Origin: a virus
Length of the DNA stretch: 64,000 nt
IMG/VR virus record: IMGVR_UViG_3300034200_001536
Span: 1-64,000 of that record
Reading direction: 5' to 3' (one strand)
In this document: piece after piece, positions 52,338-59,225 of the stretch
Layout: each line of letters opens with the position of its first letter
Numbering within the stretch: the first letter of the stretch is position 1
Notes under the pieces: generated by a model
Databases searched by the model: none
Told to the model about the DNA's origin: nothing
What the model saw: only the letters and a program-made list of their open reading frames with translations
Position numbers and translations under genes: made by a program

Positions 52338-53150
52338 ATGAAACATAATAAGAAAAGAAATACCGCTTTTCTTTACGAAATTCTTTTACGTGAAGGCACA
52401 AAGGCATCTTTAGAAAAAGATATTGACCGTTTAAAAACAATTAAAACTTTAATAGTTGAATACTTTCATCCACAAGCAGTATTAGGCTATGAGCTATCTC
52501 TTTATAAAGCTCTTCGTTCTTCAGAAATAGATAAGTCTATTGGTGAAAAGTATTTAACCGAAGTTAAAAACCGTCATAATAATATTGATAAACGCCTATT
52601 ATTTAATGAACAAACAAAATTAATTAACAAGATTAATAAATCTTTAGGTGCAGAAGTATATAACAATTTTGTTCCTTATTATAAAGACTTAGCAACAATA
52701 GCGCAAATCTTTAATGACACGACTTCAATAAAAGAAAAAATTCTTCTTGAGCAAGCATTATTGAAAGATTTGCAAACTTTAAATGAAAACGGCAAACAAG
52801 AATTAAAACCTATAGATGCTATTGTATATAAAACATTCGTTAAGAAATTTAATGATAAGTATTCTAGTTTGTTATCAGAACAAAAAGATTTACTAACAAA
52901 ATATGTTAGTTCTTTTGCTGATAATAATTTAGAACTTAAATTATATTTAAATGAAGAAATAGACAGATTAAAAGCAAGAATTAATTCTGCATTACAACTA
53001 GAAGAAATTAAAGTTGATAATAGAATGCAAGAAAAAACTAAAAAATTGTTATCCGTTCTTCAAGAATTTAAATCTAAAAAAGATTTAACACCTGATATGC
53101 TAGAAAATGTATTAAAAATACAACAATTTGTTCATGAGGTAGAAAGTTAA
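52338..53150 (+). CDS. Helical protein between portal and protease (prohead core candidate)
   Basis: I place the start at the ATG at 52338 (GGAG at 52324-52327, ten bases upstream); an ATG at 52329 overlaps the portal stop and lies too close to that site. The product (270 aa) is almost entirely helical and Lys/Glu-rich (KRNTAFLYEILLREGTKASL ... LLSVLQEFKSKKDLTPDMLE). Its place between gp20 and gp21 corresponds to the T4 core proteins gp67 and gp68, so an internal scaffold role is plausible, without recognisable sequence identity. Its last base is the first of the next ATG. Confidence 0.55.
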   Translation: MKHNKKRNTAFLYEILLREGTKASLEKDIDRLKTIKTLIVEYFHPQAVLGYELSLYKALRSSEIDKSIGEKYLTEVKNRHNNIDKRLLFNEQTKLINKINKSLGAEVYNNFVPYYKDLATIAQIFNDTTSIKEKILLEQALLKDLQTLNENGKQELKPIDAIVYKTFVKKFNDKYSSLLSEQKDLLTKYVSSFADNNLELKLYLNEEIDRLKARINSALQLEEIKVDNRMQEKTKKLLSVLQEFKSKKDLTPDMLENVLKIQQFVHEVES

Positions 53151-53671
53151 TGCTTAAAATTATTGTTAAAGGTACAACTGGCGAACAAAAAGAAGTAAAT
53201 ATTCGCAAAACACTTTCTGGAGATTTAATGTTGAGAGAACATCCAGAAATTGATATTATTGTTATACCTGAAAAACAAAAAGTATTAGTTTTACCAAAAG
53301 ATGAACAAAATGACCACGTATATAAATTACAAGAACTTTTATTTAAATATATGATTCAAAAAGGAGTAATATTACCAGAAAGCGTATTTGCTGGTAACGT
53401 TTATGGTTCTTTGCAAGGTAACTATCCTCAACAAACCCCAGATGGCGTAGACTCTTTACAAGTTGTTATATACAATCTTGCTAATTTTATTGAAGAAGAG
53501 CGTCCTAAGTACGAATATGAAAAAGCTTACGAAGAACAAATGGAACAAGAACTTCTTGTTCCTGATACAGAAGATTCTACAGAACTAGGCGAAGTACCAC
53601 AAGAACCATTCAAGGGTTCTATACCAAAATATGGCTTCCCAACCCGTGGTATTTATCGTTACAATTATTAG
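53150..53671 (+). CDS. Conserved head-cluster protein (173 aa), function unknown
   Basis: The N-terminal 80 residues are a small alpha/beta domain (LKIIVKGTTGEQKEVNIRKT; DIIVIPEKQKVLVLPKD). The second half is acidic, then ends in an aromatic tail (KYGFPTRGIYRYNY). It overlaps the preceding stop by one base. I recall proteins of this kind between portal and protease genes in T4-type marine phages, but not with a known role. A core or head-completion function is inferred from position. Confidence 0.55.
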   Translation: MLKIIVKGTTGEQKEVNIRKTLSGDLMLREHPEIDIIVIPEKQKVLVLPKDEQNDHVYKLQELLFKYMIQKGVILPESVFAGNVYGSLQGNYPQQTPDGVDSLQVVIYNLANFIEEERPKYEYEKAYEEQMEQELLVPDTEDSTELGEVPQEPFKGSIPKYGFPTRGIYRYNY

Positions 53672-53682
53672 GATACTTTATA

Positions 53683-54486
53683 ATGAAATTAATAAAAGAA
53701 AACTCTCAATTAATATTGGAATATTCTTCCTTACAAGAAGCGTGGTATCACTATTTATCTGGAGTTGGCGGTGCAGTTTCACAAGAAATTAAAGATTTAA
53801 TTGATAAATCAAAATTATTACCTAAAGATGAGCAAGACAAAGTTTTAAATTTTTTAAATAAAGCACATGCCGCAAAAAAAGCAGGTAATAAAGAAGAATA
53901 TCTTAAATATATAGGTATGGCCGTGCAGGCAACAAGACAAGAAATGGCTTTGGGAATACAACAACGTCAATCTAAAAAAATCGTTCCCCCGTCCCCACCC
54001 CCTGAAGCATACGATGATGTTTTAGAATTAAACGAGGAAATAAAAATGAAAATTACACAACAACAATTGAAGCAAATTATCAACGAAGAAATTAACAAAA
54101 TGTCTGAAGAAGGTGAATTAGACGAATTTTTAAATTATTTTAAAGGTGCTGGTGGAGCAGCTGTAGGTGACGTTGGCGGTGCAATAAAAAGAGGAGCAGA
54201 AAAAGTAGCTGCTAAAGCTGGCGAGTATCACAAAGCAGGTCAAACCGCCAGCGTTAAAGCAGATGTAGCTAAATCTTTAAGTCGCCTACAAATAAGTATG
54301 ACTAAAATGAAAACAGACATTGATAATTTACAACAACGTGCTGTAAAACTAGGTCTAAATCTAGGATTAGATAAGATTGCTAACCAAATTAAAAACCAAA
54401 TTGAACCAGCGGTCGTTGCTGCAGCAAAAAGATTAGGCTCCGCACAATCATCACCAGTTACCGAAAAAATAGATGAAAGCAAATAG
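53683..54486 (+). CDS. Prohead-associated protein with internal start (267 aa)
   Basis: The N-terminus MKLIKENSQLILEYSSLQEA has an L-I-L-E site at residues 10-13. The first half is helical with a Pro-rich hinge (IVPPSPPPEA). At residue 122 an ATG (54046) follows a good GAGGA site and begins MKITQQQLKQIINEEINKMS, which is itself a typical leader with I12-N13-E14. The second half has a Gly/Ala-rich stretch (GGAAVGDVGGAIKRGAEKVA) and a coiled coil. The gene may make two products or be a fusion of two leader-bearing proteins. It overlaps the next gene by 14 bases. Confidence 0.55.
   Translation: MKLIKENSQLILEYSSLQEAWYHYLSGVGGAVSQEIKDLIDKSKLLPKDEQDKVLNFLNKAHAAKKAGNKEEYLKYIGMAVQATRQEMALGIQQRQSKKIVPPSPPPEAYDDVLELNEEIKMKITQQQLKQIINEEINKMSEEGELDEFLNYFKGAGGAAVGDVGGAIKRGAEKVAAKAGEYHKAGQTASVKADVAKSLSRLQISMTKMKTDIDNLQQRAVKLGLNLGLDKIANQIKNQIEPAVVAAAKRLGSAQSSPVTEKIDESK
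54046..54486 (+). CDS. Likely internal in-frame product of the 53683 gene (146 aa)
   Basis: The ATG at 54046 is preceded by GAGGA with a seven-base gap, a better ribosome site than that of the full-length start. The resulting protein starts MKITQQQLKQIINEEINK, in the same register as the leaders at 42462 and 43210. It would consist of the Gly/Ala-rich segment and a coiled coil. Whether both products are made cannot be told from sequence. Confidence 0.45.
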   Translation: MKITQQQLKQIINEEINKMSEEGELDEFLNYFKGAGGAAVGDVGGAIKRGAEKVAAKAGEYHKAGQTASVKADVAKSLSRLQISMTKMKTDIDNLQQRAVKLGLNLGLDKIANQIKNQIEPAVVAAAKRLGSAQSSPVTEKIDESK

Positions 54487-54988
54487 ACAAATACTTTTAC
54501 AATTAATCTTAGAAGTATTAAGTGAAGAAGATATCCGTGATAAGTACGGATATCTTATAGCTACAGATGTTCCAAAATTAAAAAAAGATAAATATCAAAT
54601 TTCTGATAAAGAAATAGTTTTTATCTTGCAGCCACTTATTTCGTTTGTTAATCAAGAATACCCTAAAATTTCTAATGAAGTTTTACGAGAAATGATAGAG
54701 GATTTAGTAAATATAAAAAAACTAAATCCAGAATTAGAAAAAGCAGTAGGAATATTTAATAAAAAATATGATTCTGCTTTTTCTGTCAAACAAATAAAAA
54801 ACATGATGCTTGTTTTTAAAGTAGCTGACAATTTAAGAGGCGTGCATAATTTGATAAATTTCTATGAACAAGTTACTAAAAGAGAAAAAATAAATTTATC
54901 TTCTTATCAACCTTCAAAAGAAATTCCTAGAGAACCAACACAAAAACTTAAAGAAAAGAAAGTTAGAGTAAGATATAAATGCAATTAA
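54473..54988 (+). CDS. Head-cluster protein with MK...LILE leader (171 aa)
   Basis: The N-terminus MKANRQILLQLILEVLSEED has I12-L13-E14 in the same register as the other leader-bearing proteins, fitting the I/L-x-Glu rule for prohead protease sites. The remainder is helical with Ile/Lys-rich segments and a very basic C-terminus (KLKEKKVRVRYK), as expected of an internal DNA-associated head protein. It overlaps both neighbours, by 14 and 10 bases. Function is inferred from leader and location. Confidence 0.55.
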   Translation: MKANRQILLQLILEVLSEEDIRDKYGYLIATDVPKLKKDKYQISDKEIVFILQPLISFVNQEYPKISNEVLREMIEDLVNIKKLNPELEKAVGIFNKKYDSAFSVKQIKNMMLVFKVADNLRGVHNLINFYEQVTKREKINLSSYQPSKEIPREPTQKLKEKKVRVRYKCN

Positions 54989-55245
54989 TAACTTTTATAT
55001 TAGCTTGTTATGGCATGACAATGATAGTTGTATATGGAAAAATATTTGAACCTATTAGACCAAATCACTACTTCTTTCGCTGCACAATGTGTATGGGATT
55101 TTGGATAGGATTATTTAATTGTTTTATGATTGAATTGCCCTTTAACGCTTTTACATCTGGCTGTATAAGTGCAGGAACATCTTATTTTTTAAGCCGCCTT
55201 GTTGATGATGATGGTATACTAATAAAATTGAAGAAAAGCAATTAA
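54979..55245 (+). CDS. Small membrane protein with Cys-x-x-Cys motif (88 aa)
   Basis: The product has an N-terminal apolar segment (LITFILACYGMTMIVVYG), a loop, and then FFRCTMCMGFWIGLFNCFMI, which combines a C-x-x-C pair with a second membrane segment. The CxxC-x-GFW-x-G arrangement resembles the DUF1360-type family of small membrane proteins found in bacteria and phages, whose role is not known. It overlaps the preceding gene by ten bases. A late box follows within six bases of its stop. Confidence 0.55.
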   Translation: MQLITFILACYGMTMIVVYGKIFEPIRPNHYFFRCTMCMGFWIGLFNCFMIELPFNAFTSGCISAGTSYFLSRLVDDDGILIKLKKSN

Positions 55246-55250
55246 AACGA

Positions 55251-55259
55251 CTATTTATA
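55251..55259 (+). promoter_or_regulatory. Late-promoter-like box CTATTTATA before a tiny transcription unit
   Basis: This perfect copy of the window's late box is followed after 10 bases by GGAGGTG and an ATG at 55280. It opens the short unit that ends in a hairpin at 55356-55379. Confidence 0.6.
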
Positions 55260-55279
55260 ATTGATTGGAGGTGTTGCTT

Positions 55280-55351
55280 ATGAGAGAACAGATTATTTAC
55301 ACAAGACGTTACTTATTGCAACCCGTTAGACGTTGCTGCAACGGTAGCTGA
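55280..55351 (+). CDS. Possible 23-residue peptide gene or structured small RNA
   Basis: An ATG with a strong GGAGGTG site opens 23 codons ending at TGA. The peptide is very basic, with six Arg and a Cys pair (starts MREQIIYTRR, ends RRCCNGS). The same DNA is rich in short inverted repeats (CGTTG/CAACG at about 55331-55343; GTTGC/GCAAC spanning the ORF), so it may instead act as an RNA. It is framed by a late box and a terminator-like hairpin, and gp21 follows. It could be a leader peptide or attenuator for gp21. Confidence 0.4.
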   Translation: MREQIIYTRRYLLQPVRRCCNGS

Positions 55352-55355
55352 ATTT

Positions 55356-55381
55356 AGCCCCGATGAAATATTCGGGGCTTT
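55356..55381 (+). terminator. Terminator-like hairpin before gp21
   Basis: AGCCCCGA (55356-55363) pairs with TCGGGGCT (55372-55379) across TGAAATAT. Only TTTAA follows, a weak T-tract, so termination may be partial. The hairpin lies 19 bases before the gp21 ATG, which has no Shine-Dalgarno. Confidence 0.6.
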
Positions 55382-55398
55382 AACCTTTATACAAAACT

Positions 55399-56010
55399 AT
55401 GTCAAAAGAATTACTTAGAGAATGGTACGAATTATGCGAAGGTGGCGTTTGTCAAGACTTATTGACAGAGGCTGAGAAACTTCATGTTAAAAACGGTGGA
55501 TTGATGCTTACGGGTGTCATGCAAAGAGCCGATAAAGAAAACGGTAATGGTCGTGTTTACGGCAAAACTATTTTAGAACGTGAAATAGAAAATTATAAAA
55601 AGCTTGTTGAAGACCGTAGGGCTTTAGGCGAATTAGACCATCCAGAAGATTCCGTAGTTAATCTTAAAAATGTTTCACATATGGTTACAGGTATTTGGTG
55701 GGATGGCGATGCAGTAATGGGAAAAGTTAAGGTTTTAGACACCCCATCAGGAAAAATTCTTCGTTCTCTAGTGGAAAGCGGCGTAAAACTTGGTATTTCT
55801 AGCCGTGGTTTAGGTAGCACACGTAAAGAAATGGGAAAAACCATTGTAGAAGATGATTTTCAGTTAATCTGCTTTGATTTCGTTCAAGAACCAAGCACTC
55901 CCGGCGCATTTATGATGAGTGAAGGCAAAAAACGCACTCTAGACCCAAAAGTTATTTGGTCAAAAGCTGACCGCTTAAACAGATTACTCAACGATATCGT
56001 AAAAGGATAA
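55399..56010 (+). CDS. gp21: Prohead protease gp21
   Basis: The 203-residue product matches T4 gp21 in length and motifs: N-terminal NGRVYGKTILEREIENY, H81 in GELDHPEDS, and the catalytic Ser in LGISSRGLGS (S134/S135). It is the serine protease that matures the prohead by cutting after I/L-x-Glu and then digests the core. Its own N-terminus has LLTEA (residues 21-25), a possible self-cleavage site. The ATG has no ribosome-binding sequence; a hairpin and a TATACA sequence lie just upstream, so expression may be unusual. Confidence 0.93.
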   Translation: MSKELLREWYELCEGGVCQDLLTEAEKLHVKNGGLMLTGVMQRADKENGNGRVYGKTILEREIENYKKLVEDRRALGELDHPEDSVVNLKNVSHMVTGIWWDGDAVMGKVKVLDTPSGKILRSLVESGVKLGISSRGLGSTRKEMGKTIVEDDFQLICFDFVQEPSTPGAFMMSEGKKRTLDPKVIWSKADRLNRLLNDIVKG

Positions 56011-56017
56011 AACTAAA

Positions 56018-56419
56018 ATGTCGGAATTTCAATATAAAGCAGGATTAAATCACGTTGGCAGCTATCAAATAAGTGGAATACCATATGTAACTGGCGGCTT
56101 AACAGCGCCAACCGGTTCTGGAACTCCTATTTCTATTGATTTTCCAAGTGTTACACAATTTATAACCGTTACAAATGGTTCTACAGTTGCTAGTAACGCC
56201 TATCTTAGAATTGGATATAGCTTAAGCGGTACTCAGGGAACAAACTATACTTTAGTTCCTCCAATGTCTTCTATAACTTATGAAGTAAGAGCAACAAAAT
56301 TATTTTTGCTAGGTAACACATCGGCAATTACAGGTCTAGTAAGCGTTGCAGCAGGACTCACAGGAATTACCGGTTATGATTTAGCAACTATTTATTCTGG
56401 CAGTAACGGAATCGGATAA
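56018..56419 (+). CDS. Small beta-rich head/virion protein (133 aa)
   Basis: The product is almost entirely short strands (VGSYQISGIPYVTGG; FPSVTQFITVTNGS; YLRIGYSLSGTQGTNYTLVP) and looks like a compact virion beta-sandwich. I recall proteins with this VGSYQ-SG-PY-TG start as widespread in T4-type marine phages. Its location between the protease and an S74 fibre gene suggests a head decoration protein or a base for that fibre. It ends eight bases before the next ATG. Confidence 0.6.
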   Translation: MSEFQYKAGLNHVGSYQISGIPYVTGGLTAPTGSGTPISIDFPSVTQFITVTNGSTVASNAYLRIGYSLSGTQGTNYTLVPPMSSITYEVRATKLFLLGNTSAITGLVSVAAGLTGITGYDLATIYSGSNGIG

Positions 56420-56427
56420 CATAAATA

Positions 56428-58293
56428 ATGAGTACCCTTATAGATTGCGCTGATACTTTAAATTGTGCTACGTTATCCGGAAGCGATAACGTTAATGTTG
56501 CTTTTCAGGCAGGCGTTCCAAATAAAATTGTTGTTTCTTTATCACAATCAGTTGTTGGATTATCTAAATTAGAAGTTACCGGAAATGCGATTATATCTAA
56601 TAATAGTTCTAATGCGGCACTCCGTATAACACAAACAGGAGCCGGCGAAGCCATACGTGTTGAAGATAGTGCTAATCCCGATAGCACACCATTTGTTGTA
56701 AGTTCCGTTGGTAATGTTGGTATTGGTACATCATCTCCAAGTGAAAAACTAGAGGTTAGCAATCCAACGGACTATTGTGCAATTCGCGTATCAGCAAACC
56801 CAACTGTCAACACGGCTAATGAAGCACAAGTTCATCTTAATAGTGGCTTAAACGGTTATACAAGACTTTTTTATCGTGAATCAGATAAAGCTTTTGGTAT
56901 TTACCATAGTGGTACCGCAGGTCCAGCAACAAAGTTCCGTATTAATGACAGTGGTATGTCGCTTATGGAAGGAGGCGGAAATGTTGGTGTTGGTGTTCAA
57001 TCACCGGCACAAAAATTAGATATTCGTGGTGGGACAGAAGTAAATGCTCAAGTGTATGCTGATAGTGCTGGTGCAACAAGAGCAGATTTGCGTTTACGTG
57101 TTAATAATACCACTGGTGACAACTATATTACTTTTGGTGATTCAACTGCTTTTGATGTAGGAAGAATACAATATAATCATAATTCTGATTATATGGCCTT
57201 TTATGTTAATTCATCAGAAGATATGAGAATTACATCAAATGGGAATGTTGGTATTGGAACAGCTACTCCTCAAAGCATACTACACATAGAAGCAAATGGT
57301 TATACAAATCAAACTATAAGAAGTGCAGGTGCCTTCGCTGGTTCATATATATTAGCTCAACGGTCTAAGGGCACTTTAGAATCTAAAACCGCTTTAGGAA
57401 TCGATGATTACGCTGGTGGTTTGTTGTTTTCTGGATATGATGGAACTAATTTTATAAATCTTGCCGGTGTGTATGGAATAGTTAATGGAACTCCCGGCAC
57501 TAATGATATGCCGGGTGCTTTAGCATTTTCTACTACAGCCGATGGAAGTAGTACGATTACTGAAAGAATGAGAATTGACAATACGGGTAGTGTTGGTATT
57601 GGAACTGCAACCCCATCCACGAAGTTGCATGTTAGAGGCGATGTATCTGTTGAAGACACAAATCCAACTGTATCTTTTAAAAACACTTCTGGTAATCAAA
57701 TAGGCTCTTTGGCGCACAATGGCTCTGGTGGCCGTATGGATTTAATAAATGAAGAAGCTAATTTATTAAGACTTGGAACTAACGGAGGGCCATTAGTATA
57801 TATTGCTTCTTCTAACGTTGGTATAAATATTGATACGCCAACTCAAACATTAGATATTAATGGAACTTTAAGAATTAGAAACTTAGTAGCAGGTACCAAT
57901 ACTGCTCCCGGTAGAGCGGCCACTGGTGAAATAACAGCTTTAAGTTCCGATAAAAGATTAAAAAAAGATATTTCAATTCTTTCTGATTCTCTTAATAAAG
58001 TTAAAAATTTAAGAGGTGTTACATTTAAATGGGATAAAACAAATGAACCTGACTTCATTATCGACGATTCAGAAAAAGAAAAAGAACAAATTGGTTTAAT
58101 AGCGCAAGAAGTGGAAGCAGTATATCCACAATTAGTTTATTTAAATGGCGTTAAAGATTATAAAGGTGTAAGATACCCAGAACTTACTGCTGTATTAATT
58201 GAGGCTGTTAAAGAATTATCGTCACTTAACGATGAATTAAAACAAAAATTAGATGATGTAATGACAAGAATATCTGCTTTAGAAAATAAATAG
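56428..58293 (+). CDS. Fibre protein with C-terminal S74 self-cleaving chaperone
   Basis: The 621-residue product has repeated GNVGIGT-x-P-x-x-KL segments (five or so copies between residues 95 and 480), typical of trimeric fibre shafts. The C-terminus carries a peptidase S74 intramolecular chaperone: LSSDKRLKKDI (S507, K512), then GLIAQEVEAVYPQLV and a terminal coiled coil. S74 domains trimerise the fibre and then cut themselves off just before the Ser. The gene lies in the head cluster rather than with the tail fibres, so it may be a head fibre or decoration. Confidence 0.88.
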   Translation: MSTLIDCADTLNCATLSGSDNVNVAFQAGVPNKIVVSLSQSVVGLSKLEVTGNAIISNNSSNAALRITQTGAGEAIRVEDSANPDSTPFVVSSVGNVGIGTSSPSEKLEVSNPTDYCAIRVSANPTVNTANEAQVHLNSGLNGYTRLFYRESDKAFGIYHSGTAGPATKFRINDSGMSLMEGGGNVGVGVQSPAQKLDIRGGTEVNAQVYADSAGATRADLRLRVNNTTGDNYITFGDSTAFDVGRIQYNHNSDYMAFYVNSSEDMRITSNGNVGIGTATPQSILHIEANGYTNQTIRSAGAFAGSYILAQRSKGTLESKTALGIDDYAGGLLFSGYDGTNFINLAGVYGIVNGTPGTNDMPGALAFSTTADGSSTITERMRIDNTGSVGIGTATPSTKLHVRGDVSVEDTNPTVSFKNTSGNQIGSLAHNGSGGRMDLINEEANLLRLGTNGGPLVYIASSNVGINIDTPTQTLDINGTLRIRNLVAGTNTAPGRAATGEITALSSDKRLKKDISILSDSLNKVKNLRGVTFKWDKTNEPDFIIDDSEKEKEQIGLIAQEVEAVYPQLVYLNGVKDYKGVRYPELTAVLIEAVKELSSLNDELKQKLDDVMTRISALENK

Positions 58294-58298
58294 ATATC

Positions 58299-58427
58299 AT
58301 GAAAATTTTAACAACCGTAACAGCATCAGCGGGTTTAGACGTATCTTCGACTAATACGGATACTATAAAATTAGGTAGTTCTAATACAAATTATCAAAAT
58401 TCATTAAACAATAACATTTCTTCATAA
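58299..58427 (+). CDS. 42-residue ORF resembling the N-terminus of the tail-fibre family
   Basis: The ORF starts six bases after the S74 gene and encodes MKILTTVTASAGLDVSSTNT followed by 22 Ser/Asn-rich residues. The start closely matches fibre N-termini (LKILTVLTAS at 34029, IKVLSNLTAS at 36443). It has no Shine-Dalgarno. It could be a decayed fibre gene or a small adapter peptide. Confidence 0.4.
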   Translation: MKILTTVTASAGLDVSSTNTDTIKLGSSNTNYQNSLNNNISS

Positions 58428-58455
58428 TAGAATACTATATATATCGTGAGGATAT

Positions 58456-58845
58456 ATGAAAAAAGAACAACTAAAACAAATTATAAAACCATTAATAAAA
58501 GAATGCCTTATGGAAGTTCTTGTAGAAGAAGGTTTTACAAAAATGTTATCAGAGTCTATTAAACAGCCAACTATAGTTCAACAAACAAGAACAATAGAAA
58601 AAGATATAAATCAACAGTCTGTAACACAAAAAAAATCAATAACAGAATTACAAGAAGCAAAGAAAAAAATGTTAGATGCAATAGGTAATTCTGGCTTTGA
58701 TGTCTTTGCCGGTACTCAACCGTTAAAAGAAGACCAAGAGATTGTTAATAGCGACCCCGGTATAGATATTAGCAAATTATTAGAAAATAAACAAGTTTGG
58801 AAACAAACATTAAATGCCATGAATGGCAAGAAAGTAAAAGAGTAA
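58456..58845 (+). CDS. Small helical head-cluster protein with MK...LIKE leader (129 aa)
   Basis: The N-terminus MKKEQLKQIIKPLIKECLME is a variant of the leader seen in other head-cluster genes, with an L-I-K-E site at residues 13-16. The rest is charged and helical with a Gln/Thr-rich linker. The upstream site is GTGAGGATAT. It lies between the S74 fibre and the bS21-like gene in the prohead block. A role as an internal or core protein is inferred. Confidence 0.5.
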   Translation: MKKEQLKQIIKPLIKECLMEVLVEEGFTKMLSESIKQPTIVQQTRTIEKDINQQSVTQKKSITELQEAKKKMLDAIGNSGFDVFAGTQPLKEDQEIVNSDPGIDISKLLENKQVWKQTLNAMNGKKVKE

Positions 58846-58848
58846 CAA

Positions 58849-59154
58849 ATGAGTAAGCGTCCTGTAAATTTAGAAACAAGATTACCAAAAGGTTTACAAC
58901 CATCATTAGAAAATAATGAATTATTGATTAATAGATTTTTAAAAGCTTGCAGCAAAGAATCCCTAACACAGTATCTTTATGATTATTCTGCTTATACAAG
59001 ACGATTTGACAAGCCCAGCGTATTAGAACGTCAACGTCAATTACAATATAAGCGTAATGCTAAAAAAGCAAATCAATTATTGATGACTGACCCTGAAGTT
59101 TCCACAAAAAAGAAAAAGAAAAAGCCTGCTAAACGTGCAGAATCAGCACAATAA
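58849..59154 (+). CDS. rpsU-like: bS21-like ribosomal protein
   Basis: Residues about 22-75 follow the bS21 pattern closely. ENNELLINRFLKACSKE corresponds to the bacterial E-N-E-...-R-R-F-K-R-x-C-E-K, and TRRFDKPSVLERQRQLQYKR followed by NAKK corresponds to R-x-F-Y-E-K-P-x-x-x-R-K-R-...-K-R-x-A-K-K. Phage-encoded bS21 is known from several large and marine phages, where it can replace the host copy in the 30S subunit near the anti-Shine-Dalgarno. The C-terminus adds a poly-Lys tail (KKKKKKPAKR). Its position in the head block is unusual; a basic head protein is the alternative reading. Confidence 0.6.
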   Translation: MSKRPVNLETRLPKGLQPSLENNELLINRFLKACSKESLTQYLYDYSAYTRRFDKPSVLERQRQLQYKRNAKKANQLLMTDPEVSTKKKKKKPAKRAESAQ

Positions 59155-59170
59155 TTGTCATTTCAGTGCA

Positions 59171-59205
59171 ATTAATACTAATTAAGTAAAAGTATTAATC
59201 TTTTT
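59171..59205 (+). terminator. AT-rich terminator-like hairpin before gp22
   Basis: ATTAATACT (59171-59179) pairs with AGTATTAAT (59191-59199) over an 11-base loop, followed by C and five T. The stem is AT-only apart from one pair, so it is weak. It precedes the gp22 ribosome site AGGAGAT. Confidence 0.45.
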
Positions 59206-59225
59206 CCTGCATACAGGAGATATTC

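Noticed and set aside
53752-53759. CTATTTAT inside the 53683 gene
   Set aside because: It encodes part of the reading frame and no gene starts shortly after it, so it is probably chance.
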